Positions 39,226-63,837 of a stretch of 64,000 nucleotides of DNA are shown in pieces. The stretch is from Dermanyssus gallinae (lineage: Eukaryota > Arthropoda > Arachnida > Mesostigmata > Dermanyssidae), in contig QVRM01006831.1 of assembly GCA_003439945.1 (NCBI GenBank), positions 1 to 64,000 on the forward strand, written 5' to 3'. The translations under genes were made by a program, and so were the position numbers. The notes below the pieces were generated by a model. The model saw only the letters and a program-made list of their open reading frames with translations. It did not search any database and was not told the DNA's origin. Position 1 is the first letter of the stretch. Each line of letters opens with the position of its first letter.

Positions 39226-41189
39226 TATATATATATAAATATATATGTATATGTATATATATATATCACAAAGCTGAAAGAGGGAAATGGAATTCACGTA
39301 AACATTATTGCTATCAGTTTGTAGCCCAAAGAAAATAAGATTATATATATAAGAGACAATCCGATCTTTGTTCGTGGCAACCTGCGGAGATGATCAACGC
39401 CTGGCTTACACACAAAACCAAAGCAGATATGTGATTCTCCTAACAGACGTTCACAGGCAACCATTTTCAATCTTATTATCATGAATATAAACATGCATAA
39501 GTGACTTAGCTTTTACTTTGTATTCGTGAAATCGTGGATTTAATTTCACGGTCGGTCATCTTTTGATAGGGCCTTACGAGTTTTTGCATCTTGCCTAATC
39601 CCAGCTGGCGTAGCTCAGAAAATCGTCTAACTGATAAGGTGTCGTCAGCATCGTACGCAGGACTTTGGACACAATAAACGGCCATAACGAGCATTATCAA
39701 CGTTCAAAGGCTAAGTATTAACTGTAATTATCAAAGTGGTAAATGTGACTGCAACAGAATAAACACACGAGCAAAACATCCTGTTTTTTAAAAAAAAGTC
39801 ACATGGTGAGAGCTGCTATGGGATCAAGAAATATTGACAGCAATTATACATATTTGTGGCGTCGATACAGCAAGATCGACAGCGGACAATGAATGGGTCT
39901 GGTGTTGCTTTTGGGATCTACTAAAGTGCAATGACATACTCACCTACGTACAGCAAATGTACATACCGTAAGTAATAGCTAGTTGTATCTGGTTATACCA
40001 CCGAGTAACAAAATGTGTGCATGAGGCAGAACAGATTTTCGTGTGCACCAACTAGAATGGGCGGTCATGGGATGTTGGCCAGAGTTTGGCAGAACGTCGC
40101 CGTAAACGCTAGCAACCGCGCTAATGACATGATTCTAATACCGCGTAATTCGTCATAACTAGTACCATAATCGAGGTACTAGCCAAAAATGGCTTGCGAC
40201 GCTAAGGAGCGTTGTAAACTTAAAGAGGAAAAGCTGGAAAAAACATCATATTCTAGTTTGTAGAAGCCTGTCGGGTACCACATGATTGTGGTTACTTACA
40301 TTGTTCTTACATTGATTACGTATGGCTTACGGAAAAAGGCGATTTTGCGTCGAAATCAAGCCGATGGAAAATTACCTTTTTCCGTGCGGAGGGAAAACAT
40401 ATGACCACATCAAAACACCTGGGCGTAAAAGTTCTTCTTATAAATTAACATTTAGGTAGACCTTACTAAGAAGGCACCTTTCCTTAGGGCGTTGGATATG
40501 TGCTATGTAACCATATTAATGATACTGTCTACTGCTCTTCGTCATTTCCTTTCTCTGTCTATCTCTCTCTCACTGCCTCTCTATCTGTCTGTCTTTCTTA
40601 ATCTCGCTTACAATAGCACCGTTAATGCGTCGTGTCATTTGTGATAAATATCTGAAAGAGCATGAAATCCCAATGCTGATATCCTAGTTGCGTGGTTTCC
40701 TTAATTTCTCGAAGAACGACACTGTTGGCACCACTTATCAGCGTCAGCCAAACGACGTTATCACGTTCACGAATCAATTCCCTGACACCATACAGATGGC
40801 GGCGCTTGGCCGTTTTGCATCTAGCATTCCATGCGCGAGAGTTTACCATTTGATACAAATTCTCAAACACACCCAACCATCGAACATAATCCTAGAAATC
40901 ACACACACGCTCACTCATACGCACCCTTTCATAGTCTGTCTCTAATTAAAATGTTTCTTTCAAAGGCTCAAGGAAAGCCGTACTAAGCACAATTATCCGG
41001 GATGACCAGTTTGACGTGTGAGCATCCGAGTAAGGTGTGCCGTTTGAAACGGGCTTCCGGCAGCAGCAACAACAACACCAGTTTATTGCTGTTTATAGTT
41101 TATTGCTGTGGCTGGAGCTAATACATCGCGTACTGCACTTTCAACGCACTCAGATCGAGTCTGACGCAACTTGTCACAAGAGCAAGATT
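39226..41189. other. upstream region of GGH copy 4, no other gene seen
   Basis: A short (TA)n tract at 39225-39265, AT-rich unique sequence, and a pyrimidine-rich patch near 40555-40610 are present. Some sequence just upstream of 41190 is open in frame with GGH copy 4 but Gln-rich, and is probably leader. Confidence 0.4.
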
Positions 41190-43434
41190 ATGGCGCCAGG
41201 CCTCGGTTGGCTGCCTCGATTTGTGCTTGCTGTCATCGGCTCGTCACTACAGTACTGCGACGGGCAGCAGAACTGGCATGCGGGGCCCGTCATCGGAGTG
41301 CTGGCCCAAGAGTACGTTGGAGAGCCCTGGGATGGAGTGTCCATCATTCCGGCGTCGTACGTGAAGTTTGTCGAGCTTGGCGGAGCGCGTGTTGTGCCCG
41401 TACACATTAACCGCGACCAGCGCTACTACACGACGCTGCTCGACCAACTGAATGGAGTGCTGTTTCCCGGCGGTGACGCTGACGTCCATGATTCCGGCTA
41501 TGGACGCGCCGGGAAGGTGATCTTCGACTACGCCGTCGAACGCAACCGGCGTGGCGACTTCTTCCCGCTGTGGGGAATCTGCAACGGCTTCGAAATGCTC
41601 GTCTACCTATGCGTCGACAACTCGACTGTGCTAACTCGCTGCGACTCGCTTGATCAGGCTCTACCGCTCGAGTTTCGCAATGTCTCGGACAGTCGACTAT
41701 TCGGACGTATGCCCACGGATGTCGAGTCACATCTGAGCACGAAAAACACGACGGTGAACTTCCACGAGTGGTGCCTCACACCCGACTCATTCACTAAGTT
41801 CGGAGTAAGCCGTTCGTACCGCGCGATGTCCGTCAACCAGGACCGGAACGGACTCGAGTTTATCTCGTCAATTGAGGCAAAACACTATCCCTTCTACGGG
41901 GTGCAGTTTCATCCGGAAAAGAACGCTTTCGAGTGGACAGACAGAACGGGCCATAACAGCATACCACACTCTGTGGAAGCCATTCGCGTCACCCAGTACT
42001 TTTCGGGTAGGAATCTTGCTTGACATCAATGAACGCCAACTCAAACCGGCTGCTTGTACTGTTTGTAGCTATGTCTATGTGTGCTAATATTTGTGCTCGC
42101 GATATAATAGAATATTTATTTAATCTTTGAGGCACATATATATATATATATATCATGTTTGTTTATTTCTTACTATAAATTGGTAGATACTAGCTAAAAT
42201 TCATGTCGACTGATGACATCTTTCACTACTGCATGCATCGAACCATAAAATTTCGTTGCATTGCAGTATGTGGTATCGATCAATATCACACGTGCCACAA
42301 TATTTACATACACAGTCTCCTGTTTTAAAGGAATACCCTTTTAGACACATTTATTGGTGGTTACTATGCCAGGTAAGTCTACAAAGTATGCGTCGGTTTG
42401 CTTGCATTTCCTGCTTCCAACGGTCTGTCGTAAATGCAGGGCCGTCAGTGAACCTCTTAATGGCAAATTTCAAATTACGCTACTCTCTGTCGGTGCGATA
42501 TTGTTCTACGACCAGCGCGCTGAAAATGGATAAGGTCTTCCACAAAGCTTCGCTCTTGGCATAGTTTCAGCGCTAAAGCTGTCGATGCGTTACGCGGCAG
42601 TCCGAGCATAGACTTCACAAAATTTGCTTGTGTTTTGTCTATCTCTTTAATGTTGTCTAAATTTAAGTTTGGTGCAATGACCCGAAGGCTGTAAATTATA
42701 ACTGGAGCTATTTTTGTCTTGAAAAGGTTCATAATCAATATTAAGAATCCTGCTGTGACCGCGACCAATTAATATCGATTATACCTAAATATTGTGTGGT
42801 TAGTACAAGCTCTTATTTCACCAGGAAAGGAGTTCTACGAAAAGAAATGTTGGTCATCAATGTATCTACATCAATAGTTTTAATTTGTAGTTTTTTGTTT
42901 TAACAAGTTCTACTCTGCAATTTGCCTTTCCGGTTGGATTGTCATAAATTTAACATCCGTCGGAATTCCGGTGTTAAAGTTTTTACGATACCAAGTTCAC
43001 ATTTGTAGATTTCCCTGACATTTAACGGCTTATATCTGTACGAGATGTCGCGTGGGCGTATATACTTAAAATCAAATGTAGATCTGTCAAGAAAGAATGT
43101 CACAAAAAGTGATATTTCCATAACCAAAGTATTTTCGTAATTGTCTTTCCAATATTTATACCTTCAAGCGGATGTACAACCCTTTGTCTTGAATGAAATG
43201 CCAGTAGTTTTAATGCCGATGCATTAGTCGCAAGTCTATAAGTTACATATAATTCAACGTGCGAGTTTTTTTTATATATTCTTGTATCATCCAGTAATTC
43301 TAAATTAGCAAATATGTTAAAAAAACAAATTAGAAGAGTGAAGTCGCTTTAATAGTTTGCAGGGATCAAAATTGAAAGGGATGATATCAGCTAGCACTGT
43401 TGTATTAAATTTTGTTGTCCCGATGAGTTTTCTG

Positions 43435-43469
<35 letters not shown>

Positions 43470-44698
43470 AGGTAAACTTAGTTTGCAAGTTTCCCGATTG
43501 TAACATTTGGTCTCAATCAATCTCGCTTGTAGCGAAATCTTGCATGATTCCGTGTCGATCGAATTGTGGTCAATTGTTATTATTTGAGTGATGAACGTCC
43601 ACTATATTAATACAACGAGAAAGTCCGGTAGAAGCTTCAAACTAGGAGGAGGGTTTCCCAGAAAGACATACAGTAGACTGCTGAAGCAGTAGGACACAAG
43701 ACAGCAGTAGATGACATTACGACCAAGAAAGCCGGGCCGCTAGTAATAGAGTGCGTATACATTTCGCAGACGCTAGAATAATGTGACGATAGGGTTTTAT
43801 AGAGCGCATAGAGCATGTTATGTGCCAAAAGTGTATATCATTCCGCTTGTAGAACACTTTTGAATGAGCGGTACATATCACGGGGTTCCACGTAAAGCAG
43901 GTGGGAAAAAAGACTGGATTAGTCCTTGCAGCTAAACGTCATAATCGCTTCTCGTGTGTTTGTTTATCATGCCGGTTGTAGATCTCTAGATTTAGTGTTA
44001 TATTGTAGTCTACATAGACACCCCTTATAGATGGAGCATGCTACAGTATTCATGCTGCAGTGTACGCCGTAGTAACCTCGTGAAAGTTTTTCTGGAAACT
44101 GTGAATAGCAAACTGAGTAATGAAGTGCCTGTTTTTGCCGTTGTGATTCCTAAAGATTTGTAGAATGATGCATGTGCATGTTGGCGAAACTCAAGCGGGA
44201 CTCAAGCGAGAGTCAAGCAAAAGTTTATAAAACATGATTAGGAGATCATGAAAGAATGATTTGGAGATCTTCAGGATACATGATAATGTCTACGGCAGGT
44301 GAATTTCGGTTTAACGGATTTTCTAATTGAAGACTGTCAGTCCGAGTATCTAGCATCTCAAGACGGATACATATGTCTTACTGATTTGTGTCCCACACCA
44401 TACATTTGACGCCCACAAAGCCCAATTTCCCACAATTATAGTATTTATTTACATTTATTATAACAATAATAACATGTTGTCAGTTAGCAAGTGACGGCTG
44501 TACTCAAACTAGTTTGGAATTTCAGCATTCTTCGTTAACGAGGCTCGCAAATCCAAGCACCAGATCTCCAAGAAGTTCTTCAATGAAGAGTCAATATATA
44601 ACTTTCAGCCGACGTTTACACAAGAAATAAGCTATTTTACTCAAATGTATATATTTAGCAATCGAACACGTAGACACGATTCTATGGCCGCGGGGTGA
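41190..44698 (+). CDS. GGH: gamma-glutamyl hydrolase copy 4 (exons 41190-42006, 44526-44698)
   Basis: The predicted protein is 329 residues, closest to copy 3. The ATG at 41190 begins MAPGLGWLPRFVLAVIG, a good signal peptide ending near CDGQQNW; the open frame upstream to 41037 is Gln-rich and has no counterpart in copy 3. The active-site segment is PLWGICNGFEML, with Ile where the other three copies have Thr immediately before the nucleophile Cys. The His motif [14 protein letters not shown] is intact. Exon 1 ends tcgg|gtagga in phase 1; exon 2 follows ggaatttcag and reads FFVNEARKSKHQ. The C-terminus is slightly longer (RRHDSMAAG). A polyadenylation signal (aataaa at 44796) follows by about 100 bases. 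The 2.5 kb intron contains a LINE relic. Confidence 0.94.
42475..42768 (-). mobile_element. non-LTR retrotransposon fragment, RT thumb region
   Basis: On the - strand a 97-codon frame reads LFKTKIAPVIIYSLRVIAPN, then IDKTQANFVKSMLGLPRN. This matches the thumb segment of LINE reverse transcriptases (K-x-x-P-x-x-x-Y...I-D-x-x-Q-x-x-F-x-K-x-x-L-G-L-P). It is a short fragment in GGH copy 4's intron. Confidence 0.55.
43745..43912 (+). repeat. direct repeat, left copy, flanking GGH4 exon 2
   Basis: About 168 bases (gtgcgtatacatttcgcag through ggttccacgtaaagcaggtg) recur at 45087-45252 with few mismatches and in the same orientation. Confidence 0.85.
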
Positions 44699-45021
44699 CA
44701 AGGACTGAGCGCCAGTGAATCGCTCGCGACGAATGTTGAAGTTGAGACGATGTGCTACTTGGATATACAATGCGAGAAAACTACATGCACGTAGCAATAA
44801 AACATGAATGCATTTGCTTACAATTTGTAATTCACAGCAAATACATTAATTTATACAGTTTATGTACACATATAGTTATAAGCGAGAGTTAGTTAGCACC
44901 TTGTATTCACAAAATTAACGGTAAAAAATCAGAACTGACCATTCTTTATGACGTTTTGATGGTACAAAATTTGAAAAAAAGATGTAGCATCAGTGCATCT
45001 ATCAGCGAGATTATGCTTGAG

Positions 45022-45058
<37 letters not shown>

Positions 45059-45086
45059 ACAAGGTATTTATCATTGTGCTAACTCC

Positions 45087-45252
45087 AGTAGTAAAGTGCG
45101 TATACATTTCGCAGACGCTACAATAAGGTGACTATATGGTTTTATAGAAGCGCATACAGCAGGTAATGTGCCAAAAGTGTATATCAATCCGCTTGTAGAA
45201 CACTTTTGAATGAGCGGCACAAATCATGGGGTTCCACGTAAAGCAGGTGGCT
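45087..45252 (+). repeat. direct repeat, right copy, flanking GGH4 exon 2
   Basis: Second copy of the 43745-43912 sequence, about 1.34 kb away. It lies after the GGH copy 4 polyadenylation signal and a (TA)n tract. Confidence 0.85.
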
Positions 45253-45259
45253 GAGCATT

Positions 45260-46200
45260 ATTATAATTATTATAGAAGAGGCAGTTGTTAGAGCTGAATG
45301 AGCATCTGTAATAAAAACACCGTATAAGTAATATGATGCCTCCCGGAAATTTGAAGATGCTGAAGGAAAATTGAAGCCAATTCATAGCATCAGGTAAGGT
45401 GGGAATCTCTAAAGCTAATAAATTATTGTTAAATAGTGAAAACGTCTTAACCAACAGTCGTACTACATATTAGATACCGTGCTAAATTTTACGCTTACCC
45501 TAATGTGTTATTTACGACATAGGTATTATATATATATAGGCTATCAATAAATCGTTGAGATTGAATTGTAGTCGATCTAATCGGTAGGAAAGCATTAAGA
45601 AGGCGAATTTTTGTGCTATAATCAGACAACAATAATAAATGACAAGCGAAATAAATATTACATAACAAGCGAGAAAATACCTTACCTTTAGTGAGGCACG
45701 GATCGAATTTCTGCAGATTTTAAGGTTTAGTCTCGTTTACGACTTAGGTTTAACTGCATTCCCCAAGCAGCCAACATTTTGCAAATTGCTCTTTTTTTGC
45801 ATATTGCAAAGTGTGCAGCTGTGGCCGCCAGGGACAGTGAGTAGAGGCAATTGCACTTGAACTAAAGGCGCACTTGAAAAGGTAAGAGTCGCAGATCATT
45901 CGAGAGTGAGCAGTACGCTGTAGGAGTAATAGGGTTAATTGTAATAGGCGTCGCCCGAAACGGTTTACGATCATTATCATCATGATCGTAATATATAATA
46001 CAACATACTTCCTGGTACCACCGGTAGACAGCTAGGGTCTCTAGGAACCTTTCAACCATTAGAAGTCCTCGGGAAGAAGTTCTTGGTTGGGTTGAAATGA
46101 AGAGAGTTGTTGGAGATGGCCCACAATACCGGCTCACAAATGTCAACAGACTATCTGGCGTAATGGTTAGGGTGCGCCGCAGTATTTGACATTTTTCAGT
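45260..46200. other. intergenic sequence, no gene identified
   Basis: A - strand frame of about 95 codons (46146-45862) shows no recognised domain. Near 46150 ctggcgtaatggttagggtg resembles a tRNA A box, but no B box follows, so no tRNA is called. Confidence 0.35.
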
Positions 46201-46299
46201 TAGTCCATTCGAAAAAAAAGTAGACTTCGTCCGTCAAGTAGCTCGCATTCCGCTAAAACGGGGCTTGCTGGAAGCCAGTTACAACTTAGCCCACACCAC

Positions 46300-46790
46300 A
46301 GCTGCAATACTAGACAGGACGTAACTGTGGTGTCCTTCCACCAGCCTAACTAAGCCGGCATTATGATAGCCCTTCAATGGGGGTGCGCTAGTTGCTAGCT
46401 GTTTTTTCTTAGCTGAGTTTTAGAGGCATTAATCGTGTGTCTATCGATCGGGTGTATGGGGCGATGTGGGTTAATAGACGTAATGCAGGCCAATAGTGAG
46501 ATGGAAGCAGTTAGGGAGGTTAGTGAGCAAGTAAGAAAGTTAGTAGGGTTTTGCACTAATCGTAGTTTTAAACTTGTATTGTGTTAATTAGACTCAATTT
46601 TGTTGCTTTACACTTCTGATTTGTGCATACACTCGTAAACTTCTGTTGTGCTACTTATACTCAATTTTATTGCTTCATCGCGTACACACTTTTGATCGGT
46701 ACAACTCGTATATTATGTATATTTTGAATGAAAGGTGACAGATTGCCAACTTGTTGGGCACGTCAATAAACCTAATTGATTGATTGATTG
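46300..46790 (+). mobile_element. 3' end of a LINE with (ATTG)n tail
   Basis: A non-coding stretch ends aataaacctaattgattgattgattg at 46790, split here as aataaaccta then (attg)n. A microsatellite tail of this type follows a polyadenylation-like signal in many jockey/CR1-group elements. The - strand element at 49306-50650 ends the same way. No coding part remains. Confidence 0.4.
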
Positions 46791-47039
46791 TAGCAGAAAG
46801 TTGACGTTATGTTCATTGCCCGAAACGGTTAATTGAAGGGCAGGACAAGACTGTAAGGCGGCGAGAAGAGCTGTCAACATGTCAGATTAGCTTCCTTAGT
46901 GCGGAAATCTAACTTTGAATAAATTCCCTTGGAATACACACAGGACATTGCTGGAGCCATGTCTCCGGGCGGTGTTCTACGGTGAGATCAATAATGGCAT
47001 TCTCCTAATTACTCGCAGATCCTCGCTCTGCCTAAAAAT

Positions 47040-48870
47040 TAAAACGCAGAAAGTAACAGGGAGAGCACACTTAGGTAGGAAGGGCAAAGGGAATATACAC
47101 CGCGACTCACAGATAGGCCATGCACCATATAGACATGTAACATGGCAAGCCTAGGAAGGTAATCATTGAGGGTCGGGATATGGATATATCAACGCATATA
47201 CAAGGGTGAAACACAGAAAATGATTGATGTAGGAAACAGAGGCACCGCGTACAGCAGAGGGACAACGGCTACGGACAACAAAGAAACAACAGGTAGACAG
47301 GTATACGTTTAAGCAGAGATGCGGCAGCTAATGCCTAGAGAAGGGACGAGATTAAAGCGATTTTGTCGTGGTTGATATTGAAAGGCTTAACGGGGTATAC
47401 AGGGCGCGGAGAAAAACAACAGATGAATGTAAAGCATGGTACAGTGGATTAACAAAGGCGGTCACAAATAGTGTTGGGATGGGAACTATGTGTCTTGGAA
47501 ACATGAACGCTCACACTAAGCCGTTGGTCGGGAGAGAGGATACAGAAGACTGAATGCTATTAAAGCAGGTATCAACGACAGGCAATAATGAAAATATGCG
47601 TATAGTCAGGGGAATGAGATATCATATGTGGATTATATTATGTTAAGAGGAAAATACGGCGATAGGTAGGAGATGATGACCCTGTAAAGAAGACCCATTC
47701 TGGCAAGAATACATGCAGACAAAAGCAAAGGTTCAGCATTTGGTACAAGAACGAATAAAACGGCAGGACGAATAGAAATTTAATAGTATATTGGGAGCTC
47801 CTACGGGACAACCTGAACGATGAATTTGGGCATATGTGGTTACTGCAGGAAAACCCATAGCTAATCTCGAGCACTGAAAAGTGTATACCAAACAAAAAAT
47901 AACTAAATGAAGCGGTAGAAGCACTATTCTGTTATCAGCAATGGAGTTAGTGAAAGGAAGTCAAGAATTAATACGGGTATAATCACACGGGTCGAAAAAA
48001 TAGCACAAGTTATTAGAAGAGTAAAAGGGAATACGGCATGTGGGTTAAACTGAATAATATTGGAGGTAGTTAACCCGTTGGAGGAGGACTACATACGTTA
48101 TTTGTATAATGTTTTTAATAGCACATTTGCCGGAGGCAGCATACCAGGAAGTTGGCACATGAGGAAGATCTCCTTGCTGCCAAAGGATAGCGTCGATACC
48201 GATGATGTGAAAAATAGACGGCCGATAACTATTACACCAACTCCGTGTCGTATTTTCATTCACGTTGTTAAGATCCGGGTACAGAAAAGGTTAGAAGCAA
48301 ATGATAAAATTGGGGAATGGCAATGCGGTTCTGGAAGACATATAGGCTAGACTACCATATTTTCTATTGAAATAAATAGCCTAGATATCTAGGGTGCGGG
48401 GATAGGGTTGTATAGAGTTTTTATAACTTAAAAAAACTACGATATAGAGATATAGAGTCTATAGAAATACTTTGTGTGAGCGTATGGCGGAAGAGGGATT
48501 TGACGCAAGTTAGATAGGCTTATTGGAGGATATTTCTAGGGAACCAAGTGAATATGGTGTTGATAAATGAGGCAAGACAAGTGTGGAGTAGAATGGTTAT
48601 ACGACAATATAATAGGCATCGAGCTGTTAGTGGATAGGAGAGCTGGTATGTTAAACACAAAGGTGCAGCGGGACTGTTGTGGGCATTTAAATAAATTAAG
48701 TAAAAAAACAGCGGTTTGTAGAACATGCAGAACAATAGAGAGAAATCGGTTGATTATCTGCTCCGGGAGGTTGAAAAGATTTAGGGATTTAGAATTAGGG
48801 GAGGAATTAGGATTAGGAAAGAGTACAGAAAAGAAACAGGTCGACGTTGCAAAGCAGAGGCTGTCCTGAT
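47040..48870 (+). mobile_element. heavily decayed APE-type non-LTR retrotransposon
   Basis: The + strand frames hold an endonuclease-like motif (GNMNAHT near 47500). At 48060-48350 an RT N-terminal segment reads GGSIPGSWHMRKISLLPKDS, then KNRRPITITPTPCRIFIHVV and IGEWQCGSGRH. This fits the W-x-x-x-x-I-x-L-L-K...R-P-I-T...I-x-E-x-Q-x-G-x-x-x-G-R pattern. Stops and shifts throughout show a long-dead copy. Confidence 0.6.
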
Positions 48871-49305
48871 GAAAGATGCAGCTATTCTAAAAACGCAAGT
48901 GTTGTCAATACATACCGCATTCGATATCTCACCTAATATAGTAAAAAAATAAGTAAGCTAGACCTACCGTTTATGGGTAGAGCACGCCAATACCAAAAGG
49001 CACATCGTTCTCTGCCCACAACTTTCAGCGAGTTAAAAGCAGCAATTTTTACTATGACCTCAACCCCGGCGACACCAAATCTCCTAGTAACGACAGCCCT
49101 AATAGTGTTCAACCTGAAAATCGCCTCAGTGGCATCATATAGAGTCACACTAATTTGGGAATACCTATCCGCTCAGTAATTCAACGCTCTCACGACACGG
49201 CGTGGGCAATTTTCCTTGAGAGGGTTCTTGAGAATCGCGGAAACCCGCACAGAACAGGCTAACCCATGTGTGTCGAAAACGACACCGCCTACCAAGGAAT
49301 TTCAA

Positions 49306-50650
49306 TCAATCAATTTCATTTATTCACCTTTGTAGGTAGCAATCAAATACTTAGTCAAAAAAAGCCATGTACTTATACAAGGGTAACAACACAAGACTAG
49401 AGTCATTTCAGGAATAAAAACATTTCAGCCAAGTCAGCTTGCCAGGCTTCCCAGCGATTGTACTAGGGGGCAGTTAGCCGCGTGGTATCTACCACAGAAA
49501 CTCCCACTTCTAGAGCATTTACAACTATTGCAAGGGTCATGGAAACCCCGCTCCGCACAGAGCTTGTGGTGAAAGCCATGAATGGCGAATCGGGTCACAA
49601 CATGTCTGTTTAGCCTATGTGTTCCTTTCCACCCACTATTTCTCATTGCCCCCGTGTTAAGGAACTCTACGTCAATGTCCGCCACTTTGTCCTCCCAATC
49701 CCTGCGGTTTGCAAGAAAAGCCTTCGTCACAGGTAGATTGAAGCGACGCTGCAGGTCCTCAGAGAGCAGCGGCGTGTCCGCGAGGAGCTATACGTAGCGG
49801 TTCTGAACCGTCAGATGTAGACCCAGAGCTCGTTAAGGGAAGGAGGGGTTGACGCGGTTTAATTGTTCGAGGTTCTCTGCCGTGAGGTGGTCCCAGGTGA
49901 CTCTTACCCCATAGGTCGCGATCGGAGCTATCTTGAGTTCGAACAGTCTGAAGGCCATCTTCAGCGATACTCTGTTCGGAGATTTGATCGCCCATGCCGC
50001 CGCTTCCTGCACCTCTCAGATATGTGCGCGGAGAAGCAAGTACCGGTGACAGAGAAAATCACTTCTAAGTATGGGAAGCTGTTTTTATACTTAAGTGGCG
50101 TTCTGTTGAGGCGTAGCGTGTCCTCGGCTGCTGTCCTTCCCCCTCTTTTGAACTTCATGGCCACGGTTTTGGACAGGTTAATTGTCAGGCCTAAACCAAT
50201 GACCAATTGTAAAGACGGGCTAGTGCTTGTTGCACCTGAAACCTACTAAGCCCGTAAAGTACTAGATCGTCCGCGTACAAGATAACCTCGACGAGTTTTC
50301 TGGGTCCCTTTATATGACTCGGGAGGTCTTTTAGGAGTACGGAGAACAGGAGTGGGCTTAGGTTATCGCCCTGCGCCAGGCCCGTTGTCTGTATGAAAGG
50401 CTGGAGCACCGCTACCCCGTCGTGGATGGTGATCCTATTCTCCTGGAGAATTTTTGCGAGAAGCTTCAGCACCTTCATTGGGACCCCTACCTCAGCTAGA
50501 GTGCGCAAAGCCTTCTCTCGAGGGGCCGAGTCGAAGGCCGCCTTAAAATCCACGAATACCGCATACAGCGGGTTACGTGGCTTAGCCAGTGCTGACTCGA
50601 TATCTACCAAGGAATTTGTAAACCCCATTCAACTCTCGCCTACACTTTCA
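49306..50650 (-). mobile_element. jockey-type non-LTR retrotransposon, 5'-truncated
   Basis: On the - strand from 50628 the RT palm is well preserved: YAVFVDFKAAFDSAPR, TTGLAQGDNLSPLLFSVLL, then VEVILYADDLVLYG (YADD). The next frame (50206-49961) holds the post-catalytic segment (LGLTINLSKT...YLEVIFSVTG). The final frame (49730-49434) ends in a Cys/His-rich tail (HHKLCAERGFHDPCNSCKC). The 3' end at about 49306 is aataaatgaaattgattgattg. Two or three frameshifts inactivate it. It begins just before the conserved GF...S region, consistent with 5' truncation. Confidence 0.85.
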
Positions 50651-51823
50651 CTGCGACTTTTCTTCAGTAATAGAATGAACAGAACATGAAAGAATTACCA
50701 GAAACGTTCTACAGGACGTATGCAAGTAAACACGTTCAAGATTAACAAACACGAATGCCGTTTTTGTAACTTAATGAACAAGTTTTATGTTACTTGAACC
50801 GTGTAACAATACCGACATGGTATATAGTAACAATACTACTATTTTGCTTCATTGCAGGTGTAAAACAAAATAAAAATATAAAACCGAATTACTTTTTTAC
50901 AACAAATGTTTGTCACAGCAAGACGTGGGATCTTCGTTTTTAGATCAAAGCTTACACGAAGGTATGTTTTCGTATGCGCTCTCCCGAAGCGGGCTTACAA
51001 CTTATGAGAGCAGATTTACCAGCAATATTTGTACTCTCGCGCCATAAATTGTAATTGTTATTATATTGAATGAATAGTTCTAGCAAGAAAATCACGCGAG
51101 CAAAGAGTGCAGGACAGTACACATAAAATAAACACACGAATGCACTAAAGGTTATCAAGCAGACAATAGCGGTAACAATGGTTATAATTGAAGACAATTA
51201 TCGCTAGAAACTCTTAGCGATGTCAGCTCATCACACCGTATAGCAGTCGACCAGTACAAGGCTATGGATAGTGGAACAATATATTAAGCCTGTTGTTAGA
51301 AATATAAACACACACATGTGACAGATGTAGCGTACTTATTAGATTAAATAATAGCTTGAAATTAATGACTCTCCCGCTGCTAGAATCGTGCAAGTCAATA
51401 TATTTACATGAAGGGCGTTTGCAACTCTCCGGCTAGACTTCGATAATTATTTAGAACGTCTAATTCCGGATCAAACACCTATGCTTGTTATACAAGTAAC
51501 TATTTGTGCCACCAATGGCGATCTTAACTACGAGTATATTTGTAAGCACCGTTGACTAATTTTTTAGTGTGGACTAAAGATGTACTACTGGAATCCTTTT
51601 TTGGGTCGAGTACGAAATACAACCAAATAGAAGCGTTCAGTTAAAGACGGTTACTATGGTCACACATTTATACATCTCTTACGAATTTAAAATAAGGTTC
51701 CATTAAACAATATATGCATTGTGCGAAACCAGAAAAGCAATTGTTAATATCACAAGTGTTGCAACAAGGACGTTCTCAACTCATCTGAATAATATACATT
51801 AAAAAAAGACAGTCAGTTGCAGA
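50651..51823. other. 3' flank of the arylsulfatase gene, nothing else seen
   Basis: AT-rich unique sequence without coding signal. It includes the region just downstream of the sulfatase stop codon, so its right part should hold that gene's 3' untranslated sequence. I found no clear aataaa on the - strand near the stop. Confidence 0.4.
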
Positions 51824-63797
<11,974 letters not shown>

Positions 63798-63837
63798 CTA
63801 GAGGTAGCAAGTTGCAAATATTATTTATATATATATA

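Noticed and set aside
46144..46180. tRNA gene suggested by ctggcgtaatggttagggtg
   Set aside because: Only an A-box-like element is present. There is no B box, T arm or matching acceptor stem downstream.
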